A DNA stretch of 64,000 bases. Origin: Pseudomonas putida (GTDB taxonomy: Bacteria; Pseudomonadota; Gammaproteobacteria; Pseudomonadales; Pseudomonadaceae). Made by a program: the position numbers and the translations under genes. The stretch is from positions 3,364,501-3,428,500 of the forward strand of contig NZ_CP109603.1 of the NCBI RefSeq assembly GCF_025905425.1, in the 5' to 3' direction. The notes below the pieces were generated by a model. It worked only from the letters and a program-made list of their open reading frames with translations, was not told where the DNA came from and ran no database searches. Positions 25,075 through 34,264 of this stretch are shown here, piece after piece. Position 1 is the first letter of the stretch; each line of letters opens with the position of its first letter.

Positions 25075-25557
25075 TCAGGTCCGCTCCAGCGCATTCACCA
25101 GGTCATGAAACGCTTCGCGGTTGGAGTCGTTCAACCCCATGAGGATCTTGTGCGCTTCCAGCACCTTGGACCGCACCACTTCCTCGTTCTGGTCCTGTGA
25201 CGGCAAGTCGGTCAGGCACTCCGGGCACGGTATCGGGCGATCGACGATGTTGAACACCTGATCGAAACCCATCGACTGCAGCAACCGGGAAATATCCGGG
25301 TTGGTGGTGACCACGGTCGGCAGCAGCCCCACTTTCTGGCGCGACAGGATCGACAGTTTGGCCAGCAGGCCCAAGGTGGTGCTGTCGATGCTCTCGGTTT
25401 CAGTCAAGTCGATGACGATGGCCGAGAAGTTCAGCGCGGTAAAGATCTTCTCGATCGTCGCGTCCAGCGCCGAACACAAGGTCAGGCGCACTTCACCGAC
25501 GAATTTCAGTACAAAGGTACCGCTTTGCTCGGCGAACTGAATTCTACCGGTACTCAT
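25075..25557 (-). CDS. rssC: STAS-domain anti-sigma factor antagonist RssC
   Basis: 160 residues: a STAS domain (1-105) with the phosphorylatable serine in DLTETESIDSTTLGLLAKL, then a tail with CPECLTDLP and a helical end. Overlaps rssB by four bases (ATGA), so the two are translationally coupled. In pseudomonads this pair is named rssB/rssC; the RssB phosphatase domain would act on this STAS protein to tune RpoS or another sigma/anti-sigma partner (family knowledge). The cysteine pair in the tail is not typical of minimal SpoIIAA proteins. Confidence 0.8.
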   Translation of the reverse strand: MSTGRIQFAEQSGTFVLKFVGEVRLTLCSALDATIEKIFTALNFSAIVIDLTETESIDSTTLGLLAKLSILSRQKVGLLPTVVTTNPDISRLLQSMGFDQVFNIVDRPIPCPECLTDLPSQDQNEEVVRSKVLEAHKILMGLNDSNREAFHDLVNALERT

Positions 25558-26738
25558 TGAAGGTTCCTGCTCAACACCAATAGGGCGATATCATCCGGCA
25601 TCTCCCCAAGCGTAGCCAATCCAAATCGTTGGCGCAGCCCATCCAGGCTGCCACCCGCTGCCTTGACGATTTCTGGCAAGGCGGCTTCTTTATCTTTGAG
25701 CGTGTCACCTGGCAAAAGGTCCAAAATGCCATCGGACATCAAGCTGAGGCTGAACACCGGCGGCAGCTCAACAACCAGGTCCTGGTAACTGGCCTCGTCG
25801 AACAACCCCACCGGCAGGCCACGGCCTTCCAGGTAGCGGGTATTGCCCGGGGTGTACAACACCGGCAGCGGCAGATGGCCGCCCACGGCATAGGTCAACA
25901 GCCCAGTGTCTTCGTCGATCACGCCACCCACCATGGTCACATGCTTGCCCAACTTGCAGTTGATCAGCCCGCGGTTGATGTGGCTGAGCACTTGCGAGGG
26001 CTTGAACTCACGCATCTTGCTGCCGCGCTTGAATTCGAACAACAGGCGCGTGGTCATGAACTTCAACAGCACCGTGACGAACGCCGACGAGGCACCGTGC
26101 CCAGAGACGTCGGCCAGGTAGAAGGCGATGCGGCGATCATCAACGCGGAAGTAGTCGGCAAAATCGCCCGACAGGTACAGCGACGGAATGATCTGGTGCT
26201 CGAAGGCGAACTCACCGGCCACCCAGGGGCTTTCTGGCAGCATGTTCATCTGCACCTGCCGACCGGCGGTCTGGTCTTCCTGCAACAGGTGCAGGCTGGC
26301 TTCAAGCTCACGGTTGGCGGCTTCGAGCTTGTCACGGTAGCGCTGGTTTTCCAGCACCAGGCGCGAACGGTCGAGGGCTCGGCGCACCGAGTGCTCAAGC
26401 ACGGCAAGGTCTTCCAGCGGCTTGATCAGGTAGTCGGCAGCGCCCAGGCGCAAGGCCTCGACCGCATCGCTCATGACGCCGGCACCGGACACCACGATCA
26501 CCGGCAATTGCGGCGCGCGCTCGCTGATCTGGCGGATCAGTTCGAGCCCGCCCATCTGCGGCATGCGCAGATCGCAGATCACGAGGTCGGGCTGGTGTTC
26601 TTCGAAGACCTGAAGCCCCTGCTGGCCATTACCGGCCTGGAGGACGCTGAAACCACTGTCTTCAAGATAGGCGGCGAGGCTCGCACGGACCACGTCGTCG
26701 TCATCGATGATCAGCAGCGTTGCACTGGTTTTCTGCAT
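25554..26738 (-). CDS. rssB: Response regulator with PP2C phosphatase domain, RssB
   Basis: 394 residues. Receiver domain (1-125): LLIIDDDDVVRASL, phospho-acceptor Asp in DLVICDLRMPQMGG, and YLIKPLEDL. A coiled linker follows (about 130-165), then a PP2C/SpoIIE phosphatase domain (185-394) with metal aspartates in LADVSGHGASSAF, LSLMSDGILDLL and MPDDIALLVL. E. coli RssB lacks an active phosphatase, whereas pseudomonad RssB keeps these residues. It couples an unknown signal to RpoS level through RssC. I chose ATG 26738; an upstream TTG at 26783 would add 15 residues but neither has a clear ribosome site. Confidence 0.85.
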   Translation of the reverse strand: MQKTSATLLIIDDDDVVRASLAAYLEDSGFSVLQAGNGQQGLQVFEEHQPDLVICDLRMPQMGGLELIRQISERAPQLPVIVVSGAGVMSDAVEALRLGAADYLIKPLEDLAVLEHSVRRALDRSRLVLENQRYRDKLEAANRELEASLHLLQEDQTAGRQVQMNMLPESPWVAGEFAFEHQIIPSLYLSGDFADYFRVDDRRIAFYLADVSGHGASSAFVTVLLKFMTTRLLFEFKRGSKMREFKPSQVLSHINRGLINCKLGKHVTMVGGVIDEDTGLLTYAVGGHLPLPVLYTPGNTRYLEGRGLPVGLFDEASYQDLVVELPPVFSLSLMSDGILDLLPGDTLKDKEAALPEIVKAAGGSLDGLRQRFGLATLGEMPDDIALLVLSRNLQ

Positions 26739-27008
26739 GTGGGCGAACGGCGCCGATTTGGGTTGGTGCAGCGGTGTCGGCAAGGCTGACGGCCAGCTAC
26801 GGGAATACTCTGTGGTAACACTCTACTTGAGTTGTAGGACAAGAAGTCCGGCCCGGCAACTGTCAGAGGAACCTTGTAAGGCGCAGACGGTACTCCCATC
26901 CGCCAGGCGTTTCAAGGGTACGAGGGTCGACCTCGCCGCTCTTTACAGGGCAAATCACCGGGAGTTATAAGAAAGCCGACCAGTGCAACCCGATGGGAAG
27001 GACGCAGC

Positions 27009-27308
27009 ATGCCCCAGACGCCCTCCAACCACGCCGAAAAACGCGATTTCATCCGCATGCGTATCGATACCGAGGTGAGCCTGTTGCACGAAGGCCAGGT
27101 GATCGCGGCGGTGTGTCTGGACCTGTCCAGCGGGGGCATGCAGGTGCAGGCGCCGCAACGTTTTCAGGTAGGGGAGACGCTTGAGGTGCGGATCGATTCT
27201 GATCACCCGGCGCTCAAGGGGTTGCACGCCAGCACCGAGGTGGTGTGGATCGCCGATCAGCCCGGTGGGCATCAGAAGTTCGGCTTGCGCATTCTGGCCA
27301 TGCATTGA
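27009..27308 (+). CDS. PilZ-domain c-di-GMP binding protein
   Basis: 99 residues, a single PilZ domain. The c-di-GMP motif RDFIRMR (R-x3-R-like) lies near the N-terminus and DLSSGG (D/N-x-S-x-x-G) follows about 35 residues later. It is probably a small cytoplasmic c-di-GMP receptor. It is divergent from rssB and convergent with mlaA, as in other pseudomonads. Partner unknown. Confidence 0.88.
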   Translation: MPQTPSNHAEKRDFIRMRIDTEVSLLHEGQVIAAVCLDLSSGGMQVQAPQRFQVGETLEVRIDSDHPALKGLHASTEVVWIADQPGGHQKFGLRILAMH

Positions 27309-27313
27309 TGCAA

Positions 27314-27332
27314 GGGGCTGCACGGCAGCCCC
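27314..27332. terminator. Hairpin between PilZ gene and mlaA
   Basis: GGGGCTG and CAGCCCC form a 7-bp stem between two convergent genes, without a marked T tract on either side. Confidence 0.4.
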
Positions 27333-27344
27333 CCTGTGCACGTA

Positions 27345-28052
27345 TCAGAAGTCGTCTTCGACTTCGCCGTCCTTGACCTTGAACTCGCGGTTCTGCAGGT
27401 AGGCGTTGCGAATGAAGATGTACTTGTCGCCTTGTATCAGTTTTTCGGCCGACAACAGGCTGGCACGGGTATCGACAACGTCCACCGCGAAGGTCGTGTT
27501 CCGCGTCGGTACGTGGTTGATGTAGCGGTAGGGTTCGGTGTAGCTGTCCGGGTACTTGGCCAGGCCGTCACGCACCGTGCTTGGGCCCAGCAACGGGATG
27601 ACCACGTAAGGGCCGCTGCCCACGCCCCAGTAACCCAGGGTCTGGCCGAAATCTTCGTCGTTGCGTTGCAGGCCCATTTTGGTACCGACGTCGAAGAAGC
27701 CGCCAATGCCGAACGTGGTGTTGACGATCAAGCGTGCAGTATCCACCCCGGCCGCATGGGGCTTGAGCTGCAGCACGTCGTTGACCAGGTTGGTCACGTC
27801 GCCCAGGTTGCGGAAGACATTGTGGATGCCATCTTCGAGGAATTGCGGGGTCACCGCCTGGTAGCCCTTGGCCAATGGCTTGAGGGCATAGGTGTCGACG
27901 GTATCGTTGAACCTGAAGATCGGGCGGTTGACCGTCTCCCAAGGGTCCTCCTCGGTGGCCGCCTGGGTAGCCGCCACGGGCGCCAGCAGCAAGCTGGCGC
28001 AGACACAGGCCTGGGTGACTCGCTCGATCACACCGGCACCGATCCTACGCAT
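27345..28052 (-). CDS. mlaA: MlaA/VacJ outer-membrane lipid asymmetry protein
   Basis: 235 residues. After the signal peptide the mature part has DPWETVNRPIFRFNDTVDTYALKPLAKGY, RNLGDVTNLVNDVLQ, TTFGIGGFFDVG and LGYWGVGSGPYVVIPLLGPS, all MlaA hallmarks. With the Mla ABC system it removes phospholipids from the outer leaflet. The leader (ASLLLAPVAATQA-ATEEDP) has no cysteine after its hydrophobic core, so it looks like an ordinary signal-peptidase I substrate and not the lipoprotein found in enterics. ATG 28052 follows GGAGAG. Confidence 0.9.
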   Translation of the reverse strand: MRRIGAGVIERVTQACVCASLLLAPVAATQAATEEDPWETVNRPIFRFNDTVDTYALKPLAKGYQAVTPQFLEDGIHNVFRNLGDVTNLVNDVLQLKPHAAGVDTARLIVNTTFGIGGFFDVGTKMGLQRNDEDFGQTLGYWGVGSGPYVVIPLLGPSTVRDGLAKYPDSYTEPYRYINHVPTRNTTFAVDVVDTRASLLSAEKLIQGDKYIFIRNAYLQNREFKVKDGEVEDDF

Positions 28053-28242
28053 AGATGTCTCTCCATCGAATTTCTTGGCCGCAGCCGCACCGGGCGCGCT
28101 GCTGTAAGGCGCAAGTATAAGGGCTTGCGGGCTGATCACCAGCATTACACATTTTTGCTCAAGATTTTGTGAACGTATGTTGCGTCGTCATCGACCGGTA
28201 ACAATAGCGGCCTAGCCTGCGGAGTATTTCAGGGAAGTTGCC

Positions 28243-28806
28243 ATGCACGATGCGTCCGCCTTCACTGCTGTGCTGTTCGGCCTGCGTGGCTGCCTGGTCC
28301 AGGGTGCGAACGGCCACCCGCTGCCCGCGCCCGGCGCCCTGGCAACACTCGCCAGCCTGCGCCAGCGCCAGGTGCCCTGCATTTGGCTGGACGACCTGAG
28401 TGCCACACACGCCAAACGCCTGGCCAACGTGCTGCCCGACTGGCTGCCGGGCCATGCGGTGAACGGCGTGCGCTGGCCCGCACCGAATGCCTGCTGGCAG
28501 GCGCTGATGGCACTGGACAGCGCGCGCCTGGATGGCTGCGTACTGGTCAGCGGCGAACCTGCGTTGCTGCAATCAGGCTTGAACGCTGGGTTGTGGACCG
28601 TGGGCCTGGCCGCCTGCAGCCCTTACTGCGACCTCAGCTCCCAGCACTGGCAAGCCATGAGCCAGCAGGAACAAGACCTGGCCCGCGGCAAGGCCACCCT
28701 CGAGCTGTTCAGCCTGGGCGTGCACTCGGTGATCGACCACCTGGAAGCGCTGGACACCTGCCTGCAAGACATCGCCCTGCGGCGGCGCAAGGGTGAAAAA
28801 CCCTGA
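28243..28806 (+). CDS. HAD-like protein, phosphonatase subgroup, nucleophile missing
   Basis: 187 residues resembling the phosphonoacetaldehyde-hydrolase branch of the HAD family (PA2803-like in P. aeruginosa, from memory). Motif I, normally DxDGT, reads FGLRGCLV, so the catalytic aspartate nucleophile is absent; the remaining fold parts (ALATLASLRQRQVPCIWLDDLS, GCVLVSGEPALLQSGLNAGLWTVG) are kept. A non-catalytic or binding role is likely. It lies between mlaA (divergent) and a DUF4404 gene. Confidence 0.7.
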   Translation: MHDASAFTAVLFGLRGCLVQGANGHPLPAPGALATLASLRQRQVPCIWLDDLSATHAKRLANVLPDWLPGHAVNGVRWPAPNACWQALMALDSARLDGCVLVSGEPALLQSGLNAGLWTVGLAACSPYCDLSSQHWQAMSQQEQDLARGKATLELFSLGVHSVIDHLEALDTCLQDIALRRRKGEKP

Positions 28807-28928
28807 TACAGCACCTTTGACGCGGATCATGCAAAGCGGCTGCGAGTGGATTACAGTGAAAGCAGGCCAGAACCTTTGCCGCTTCGCCGAGGTCCATGCC
28901 TTGCCAAGCCATTGATGGAGAAAAGCCA

Positions 28929-29192
28929 ATGCCTGCCCGCGAATTGCAAGAGCGACTGAACAGCTTGCGCGAGCAACTGGACCGCAACGTGCCACTTTCG
29001 GAAGAAGAGCTGGCCGCCCTGCATGAGGAAGCCAGACAGATAGAGGCGCAGCTGAAGCTTGAAGAAGCCACGCCGGACAACAACCTGGTGGATGGGGTTA
29101 ATCTGGCGATCGAGCGCTTCGAAGCCGATCACCCGGACCTGACCGCCACCCTGCGCAGCATTGCCAACTCGCTGCACAGCATGGGTATCTGA
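28929..29192 (+). CDS. DUF4404-family protein
   Basis: 87 residues, mostly helical and charged: ARELQERLNSLREQLDRN, EEELAALHEEARQIEAQL, NLAIERFEADHPDLTATL. Fits DUF4404, small cytoplasmic proteins of unknown function in gammaproteobacteria. ATG 28929 has GGAG eight bases upstream; an in-frame ATG at 28896 lacks one. It follows the HAD-like gene by 122 bp. Confidence 0.75.
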   Translation: MPARELQERLNSLREQLDRNVPLSEEELAALHEEARQIEAQLKLEEATPDNNLVDGVNLAIERFEADHPDLTATLRSIANSLHSMGI

Positions 29193-29210
29193 ATAGCTGG
29201 GGGCACTTCG

Positions 29211-29285
29211 CACCCCTTTCGCGGGCAAGCCCGCTCCCACAGGTTTCAGCGCTGCCCTGTGGGAGCGGGCTTGCCCGCGAATGGG
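29211..29285. repeat. REP pair
   Basis: Inverted REP copies (29214-29240 and 29256-29284) close together between the convergent DUF4404 and queF genes, flanked by GGGGC-rich ends that extend the hairpin. Confidence 0.85.
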
Positions 29286-29331
29286 GCGCGAAGCGCCCCC
29301 AAAATCTCACTGCAACGACACAACCAGGCGC

Positions 29332-30162
29332 TTACTGCCGAACCAGCCGACCATTCACCGGGCTGATCGCCCCCATGCTGCGGTACGGGTTGATATCCAG
29401 CCCACCCCGGCGCACATACCGCGCATACACGGTCAAATGCTCCGGCTGCAGCAGGTTCTTCAAATCCAGGTAGATGCGCTCCACGCACTGCTCATGGAAG
29501 TCGGCATGCTGACGGAAGCTGATCAGGTAAGTCAGCAGGCTGGCATGATCCAGCGCCCTGCCCTTGTACTCGACTACCACGCTCCCCCAATCCGGCTGGC
29601 CGGTGACTGGGCAGTTGGACTTGAGCAAATGGCTGTGCAAGGTCTCTTCAACCACCCGCTGTGCATCGCAGCGCAGTAACTCGGGTTGCGGCTGTTCATA
29701 GTTGCTGATGGCCACATCCAGCCCATCGATGCACTGCCCCGGCAAGGCCACAACGCCCTGAGCCTCCACCTCGGCCAAGGTGCGCACCTTGACGCTGACC
29801 GGCTTGCCGGCCGCTGCGGACAAGTCCTTCTCCAGGCAGGCTTGCAGCTCGCCAATCGAGGCAAAAACAGTCTGGTTCAGCGAGTTCAGGTACAACTTGA
29901 ACGACTTGGACTCGATGATATTCGGCGAGTCCGCAGGAATGGCAAACTCACCGATGGCCACCACCGGCTTACCCGACGGCAGCAACCACGACAGCTCGAA
30001 GCAGTTCCAGTAGTCCACGCCCTGCCACGGCAGGGTCTGGGCAGTGACGCCCAGCTCGGCCCACTTGGCGGTACGCGGGATCGGGAACAGCTGCTCAGGG
30101 GAGTAGGTAGCGATGTATTCGCTGGACTTGCCCAGCGGGGAGTGTTCGGCGGCGGGATGCAT
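29332..30162 (-). CDS. queF: NADPH-dependent preQ0 reductase QueF (bimodular)
   Basis: 276 residues, the long YqeF-type QueF. The substrate-anchoring part [19 protein letters not shown] is in the N-terminal half and the catalytic cysteine in [16 protein letters not shown] in the C-terminal half. It reduces 7-cyano-7-deazaguanine to preQ1, a step of queuosine synthesis for tRNA wobble positions. It lies next to the cupredoxin/copRS genes as in P. aeruginosa. Transcribed alone. Confidence 0.95.
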   Translation of the reverse strand: MHPAAEHSPLGKSSEYIATYSPEQLFPIPRTAKWAELGVTAQTLPWQGVDYWNCFELSWLLPSGKPVVAIGEFAIPADSPNIIESKSFKLYLNSLNQTVFASIGELQACLEKDLSAAAGKPVSVKVRTLAEVEAQGVVALPGQCIDGLDVAISNYEQPQPELLRCDAQRVVEETLHSHLLKSNCPVTGQPDWGSVVVEYKGRALDHASLLTYLISFRQHADFHEQCVERIYLDLKNLLQPEHLTVYARYVRRGGLDINPYRSMGAISPVNGRLVRQ

Positions 30163-30229
30163 GGAAACTGACCTGAAGGTTCGAAATGCCCCTAGTCTAC
30201 CGTTTTTGCGCCCCGCCTTGGGCCTGATG

Positions 30230-30736
30230 TCACTCGATGGTCAATGGCCCAACCATCCCCGCCTGGTAATGCCCGGGCACGTTGCAGGCAAATTCGATGG
30301 GCGCCGACTTGCGGAACGTCCAGGTCAGCTCGGCACGCTGGCCGGGCTGCACCAGCACGGTATTGCCCGCGCCGTGGCCGTGGCCTTCGCCATGGTTCAT
30401 CTGGCCGTGATCCATGCCCTCATGGTTCATGCCTGCGGTGAACAGTTTGCCTTGCATCGCGATCATTTCTTTCTGGTGCTCGGCGTGCATAGCCTTGTCA
30501 CCCAGGTTGAATTCGTGGGGCAACTTGCCTTCATTGATCAGCACGAAGCGCACCGTCTCGCCCGCCTTGGCTTCCAGGCGTTTCGGCTCGAAGGAAATGT
30601 CCTTGAGCACCACCTCGACCGTGCGGGTGGCCTTGTCGGCCGGGGCGGGCTCGCCGAAGGCGAAACCGTTGGCACTGCCGGCAAAGGCAGGCAGGCTTGC
30701 CAGGGCAAGGGCGGTGGCGATGAACAGGCGTTTCAT
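30230..30736 (-). CDS. Periplasmic cupredoxin (copper-responsive)
   Basis: 168 residues with a signal peptide ([16 protein letters not shown]) and a plastocyanin/azurin-like domain. The type-1 copper ligands are visible: His in [10 protein letters not shown], and Cys, His and Met in [14 protein letters not shown] His/Met-rich loop ([20 protein letters not shown]) interrupts the domain and could hold extra Cu(I). Divergent from copR, with a CopR-type box between them. Likely a periplasmic copper buffer or carrier under copper stress. Confidence 0.85.
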   Translation of the reverse strand: MKRLFIATALALASLPAFAGSANGFAFGEPAPADKATRTVEVVLKDISFEPKRLEAKAGETVRFVLINEGKLPHEFNLGDKAMHAEHQKEMIAMQGKLFTAGMNHEGMDHGQMNHGEGHGHGAGNTVLVQPGQRAELTWTFRKSAPIEFACNVPGHYQAGMVGPLTIE

Positions 30737-30808
30737 GATGACTCCAAACTACATAACAGGATGAGAACACCTTAATAAGGTGGGGCTGGCAGCTACCTGA
30801 CGGGAAGA

Positions 30809-30822
30809 TTACAACTTTGTCA
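30809..30822. promoter_or_regulatory. Probable CopR/CusR box
   Basis: TTACAA-CT-TTGTCA, a near-palindrome of the type TTACAA/TTGTMA bound by CusR/CopR-like regulators, lies midway between the divergent cupredoxin gene and copR. Confidence 0.55.
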
Positions 30823-30898
30823 GTTTGGGCGAGCACCCACATCGTCACGTATCATTTCCCGATAGACGCCGCGCCCCCTCCCGAACTGTGGACACCGC

Positions 30899-31579
30899 AT
30901 GAAACTGTTGATCGTCGAAGACCAGGCCCGCACCGGCCAATACCTGAGCCAAGGCCTCAGCGAAGCAGGCTTTGCCACAGAACTGGCGGCCGATGGCGAA
31001 ACCGGCCAACACCTGGCACTCAGCGGCGATCACGACTTGTTGATCCTCGACGTGATGCTGCCAGGCCGTGACGGTTGGCAGATTTTGCAAGCGGTGCGCC
31101 AGGCCGGCCTGGACACCCCCGTGCTGTTCCTGACCGCCCGCGATGCCGTCGAGGATCGGGTGCATGGCCTGGAGCTGGGCGCTGATGATTACCTGGTCAA
31201 GCCGTTCGCCTTCTCCGAACTGCTGGCCCGGGTGCGCAGCCTGCTGCGTCGCGGCGCCAGCCCGAGCCAGGACACCACCTTGAGCCTGGCCGACCTGCGC
31301 CTGGACCTGATCCGTCGCCGCGCCGAGCGTGCCGGCCAGCGCATCGACCTCACCGCCAAAGAGTTCGCCCTGCTCGAATTGCTGCTGCGCCGCCAAGGCG
31401 AGGTGCTGCCCAAGTCGCTGATTGCCTCGCAGGTCTGGGACATGAATTTCGACAGCGACACCAACGTCATCGAAGTGGCGATCCGCCGCCTGCGGCTGAA
31501 GATCGACGACCCGCACACCAACAAGCTGATCCACACCGTACGGGGCATGGGCTATGTGCTGGAGGAGCGTCAGGATTGA
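30899..31579 (+). CDS. copR: Copper response regulator CopR
   Basis: 226 residues, OmpR/PhoB family. The receiver domain has [14 protein letters not shown], the phospho-Asp in [14 protein letters not shown] and [11 protein letters not shown]. The winged-helix output has [17 protein letters not shown] and [14 protein letters not shown] ending GMGYVLEE. It is typical of heavy-metal regulators CopR/CusR/IrlR. Its stop overlaps copS by one base (TGATG). It would activate the cupredoxin gene and distant cop genes when CopS senses copper. Confidence 0.9.
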   Translation: MKLLIVEDQARTGQYLSQGLSEAGFATELAADGETGQHLALSGDHDLLILDVMLPGRDGWQILQAVRQAGLDTPVLFLTARDAVEDRVHGLELGADDYLVKPFAFSELLARVRSLLRRGASPSQDTTLSLADLRLDLIRRRAERAGQRIDLTAKEFALLELLLRRQGEVLPKSLIASQVWDMNFDSDTNVIEVAIRRLRLKIDDPHTNKLIHTVRGMGYVLEERQD

Positions 31580-32928
31580 TGCGCCGACGCTCTCTCGGCA
31601 GCCGCCTGGCGCTGCTGTTCGCGGCCTGCACAGCGGCTGTCTCGCTGGGTGCCGGCGTGCTGTTCAGCCGTGCCAGCGAGCAACACTTCATTGAGCTCGA
31701 CCAACAACTGCTCGAATCACGCCTGTCGCTGTTTCGCACGCAACTGGCCGGCGTCGCCACCCCCGCCGAGCTGCACACCCGCCTCCCTGCCCTGCGCGAC
31801 GAGCTCAGCCACCAGGCTGACCTGGCCCTGCGCATCAGCGGTCACGACGGCGCGCCGTGGTTCGACAGCCGCACGCAATTGCCCGACACCACACCCCCCT
31901 CGGGGCTTGCGACCCTGCATACCGACGGCGCCGATTACCGCAGCCTGGCAATGCCGCTGAACCCGGCCGAACCACAGTCCGCGCAGCTGACGCTGTACCT
32001 CGACATCACCCACCATCAGCATTTCCTGCAGGGCATGCAGCGCCTGATCTGGCTAACCGTCGGCCTCTCGGCCCTGGCCACTGCGCTGCTCGGCGCCTGG
32101 GCCGTACGCAGGGGGCTGCGGCCACTGCGGCAGATGGGCCAGGTCGCGGCCAGCGTGTCGGCCCGCTCGCTGACCACCCGCCTGCCTGTGGCGCAGATGC
32201 CGGAAGAGCTGGCCGAACTGGCCACCACCGTGAACGCCATGCTGCAACGCCTGGACGATGCTTTCCAGCGCCTGTCGGCATTCTCCGCCGACATCGCCCA
32301 CGAACTGCGCACGCCGCTATCCAACCTGCTGACCCACACCCAGGTCACCCTCACCCGCCCGCGCAGCCTGGAAGAATACCGCGAGGCCTTGCATGGCAAC
32401 CTGGAGGAGCTGCAGTGGATGGCGCAGATGATCAACGACATGCTGTACCTGGCCAAGGCCGATCATGGCTTGCTGGTGCCGGGGCAGGTTGCGCTGGCGT
32501 TGCATGAGGATGTGGATGCGTTGCTGGAGTACTACGCGCCCCTGGCCGAAGACCGCAACGTGACGCTGCTGCGCGAAGGCCAGATGCGGCTGCAGGGGGA
32601 CCGCCCCATGCTGCGTCGCGCGTTGTCGAACCTGCTCGACAATGCCTTGCGCTTCACCCCGCCCGGTGGGCAGGTACGCGTGACGCTGGAGCCTGGGTTA
32701 CGGGTTTGCGTGGCCAATACCGGGGCGGCAATAGAACCCGCTGCATTGCCACGCTTGTTCGATCGGTTCTACCGGGTGGACCCGGCACGGCGCGAAGGCA
32801 GCACGGAGCACGCCGGGTTGGGGCTGGCGATTACCCGGTCGATCGTGCAGGCGCATGGCGGGACTATTCGGGCAGAGTGCGAGGGTGGCTGGACGCGGTT
32901 TGTGATCGAGTTACCTGATCACGCCTGA
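31579..32928 (+). CDS. copS: Copper sensor histidine kinase CopS
   Basis: 449 residues: first membrane helix at about 10-30, a periplasmic sensor part, second helix at about 160-180 (LIWLTVGLSALATALLGAW), a HAMP region, the phospho-His in AHELRTPLSNLL, and the N, G1 and G2 boxes (LLDNALRF, LPRLFDRFYRVD, GLGLAITRSI). Matches the heavy-metal sensor kinase group (CusS/CopS). Sits directly after copR in one operon and ends at a strong hairpin. Confidence 0.9.
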   Translation: MRRRSLGSRLALLFAACTAAVSLGAGVLFSRASEQHFIELDQQLLESRLSLFRTQLAGVATPAELHTRLPALRDELSHQADLALRISGHDGAPWFDSRTQLPDTTPPSGLATLHTDGADYRSLAMPLNPAEPQSAQLTLYLDITHHQHFLQGMQRLIWLTVGLSALATALLGAWAVRRGLRPLRQMGQVAASVSARSLTTRLPVAQMPEELAELATTVNAMLQRLDDAFQRLSAFSADIAHELRTPLSNLLTHTQVTLTRPRSLEEYREALHGNLEELQWMAQMINDMLYLAKADHGLLVPGQVALALHEDVDALLEYYAPLAEDRNVTLLREGQMRLQGDRPMLRRALSNLLDNALRFTPPGGQVRVTLEPGLRVCVANTGAAIEPAALPRLFDRFYRVDPARREGSTEHAGLGLAITRSIVQAHGGTIRAECEGGWTRFVIELPDHA

Positions 32929-32951
32929 TTGGGGCCGCTGCGCGGCCCCAA
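32929..32951. terminator. Bidirectional terminator copS / lolE
   Basis: TTGGGGCCGC and GCGGCCCCAA are perfect 10-bp arms with a 3-base loop between two convergent genes, followed by AA on the plus strand. Confidence 0.7.
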
Positions 32952-32966
32952 AATCTCAGACAATAC

Positions 32967-34208
32967 TCAAACCGCCAGGCCAATCGCCGGCTGCACCTGC
33001 GATGCTCGATACGCCGGGTAAATGGTCGCCAAGAAGCTCATCACCAACCCCGCCGCACAGATGATCGCCACATCCCCCCACTGTAGCTCCGACGGCAGGC
33101 TGCTGATGAAGTACACATCCGAGGTGAAGATGTGCTGGCCGCTGACCCGCTCCAGCCAGCCAACGATCTGGCTAACATTGAACGCGGCAATCACCCCCAG
33201 CACACCGCCGATCAAGGTGCCCACGATGCCGATCAGGCTGCCCTGAACCATGAACGTACCCATGATCTGCGCAGGCGTGGCGCCCAGGGTGCGCAGGATG
33301 GCGATGTCCGGCCCCTTGTCGTTCACCACCATGACCAGCGTGGCGATGATGTTGAACGCCGCCACCGCGATGATCATCATCAGCAGCAGGCCGATCATGG
33401 TCTTTTCCATCTTCATGGCGCTGAACAAGCTGCCCTGGGTGTGCGACCAGTCATCGGCGTGGTAGGCATCGCCCAGCCCGGCAGCGATGGCCTTGGACAC
33501 CTGCGGCGCCGCATACAGGTCATGCAGCTTGAGCCGCACACCTTGCACCTGGCCCGGTGCCCAGCGCTGCATTTCGCCTGCATCGGCTACGTGAATGTAG
33601 GCCTGCGAGCCATCCAGCTCGGCGCCGACCTTGAAGATACCGACCACGGTCAGGCGCTGCATGCGCGGTGTGATGCCACCCGGCGCCTTGCTGATTTCCG
33701 GCACGATCAGGGTCAGTTTGTCGCCCGTGTTCAAGCGAAAACGCCGGGCGCTCAGCTCCCCGATGACCACGCCGAACTCACCCGGTTTCAGGTCCTGCAA
33801 ACGGCCCTGGACAATATGCTGGCCGACAATCGAGACCTTGCCTTCCTCGGCCGGGTCGATACCGCTGACCTGGATCGGCTGCATCGCCCCCTTGTACGAG
33901 AGCATGCCCTCCATCTCGGTGATCGGCGCCGCGGCCATCACCGCCGGGTCTTTCAATGCGGCATCGGCGACCGTGCGCCAGTCATCCAGCGGCTGCACGC
34001 CCAGGATGCTGGCATGAGGCACCAGGCCGAGAATGCGCGAGCTCATCTCACGCTGGAAGCCGTTCATTACCGACAGCACCACGATCATCGCCAGCACGCC
34101 CAGCGACAGGCCGATCATCGAGGTCATCGAGATGAACGAGATGAAATGGTTGCGGCGCTTGGCACGGGTGTAGCGAGCACCAATGAACAAGGGCAAGGGT
34201 CTGAACAT
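32967..34208 (-). CDS. lolE: Lipoprotein-releasing ABC permease LolE
   Basis: 413 residues. One N-terminal helix (about 20-50), a large periplasmic domain, then three C-terminal helices, as in LolC/LolE/MacB-type permeases. [25 protein letters not shown] and [20 protein letters not shown] are family parts. Third gene of the lolC-lolD-lolE operon; I call it LolE from its position. The complex extracts outer-membrane lipoproteins from the inner membrane and passes them to LolA. Confidence 0.88.
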   Translation of the reverse strand: MFRPLPLFIGARYTRAKRRNHFISFISMTSMIGLSLGVLAMIVVLSVMNGFQREMSSRILGLVPHASILGVQPLDDWRTVADAALKDPAVMAAAPITEMEGMLSYKGAMQPIQVSGIDPAEEGKVSIVGQHIVQGRLQDLKPGEFGVVIGELSARRFRLNTGDKLTLIVPEISKAPGGITPRMQRLTVVGIFKVGAELDGSQAYIHVADAGEMQRWAPGQVQGVRLKLHDLYAAPQVSKAIAAGLGDAYHADDWSHTQGSLFSAMKMEKTMIGLLLMMIIAVAAFNIIATLVMVVNDKGPDIAILRTLGATPAQIMGTFMVQGSLIGIVGTLIGGVLGVIAAFNVSQIVGWLERVSGQHIFTSDVYFISSLPSELQWGDVAIICAAGLVMSFLATIYPAYRASQVQPAIGLAV

Positions 34209-34264
34209 GTAAAACACCCAATGAAAGAGTTGCGGGGCGGCTCAGGCCACCCCGTGCAAGCGGC

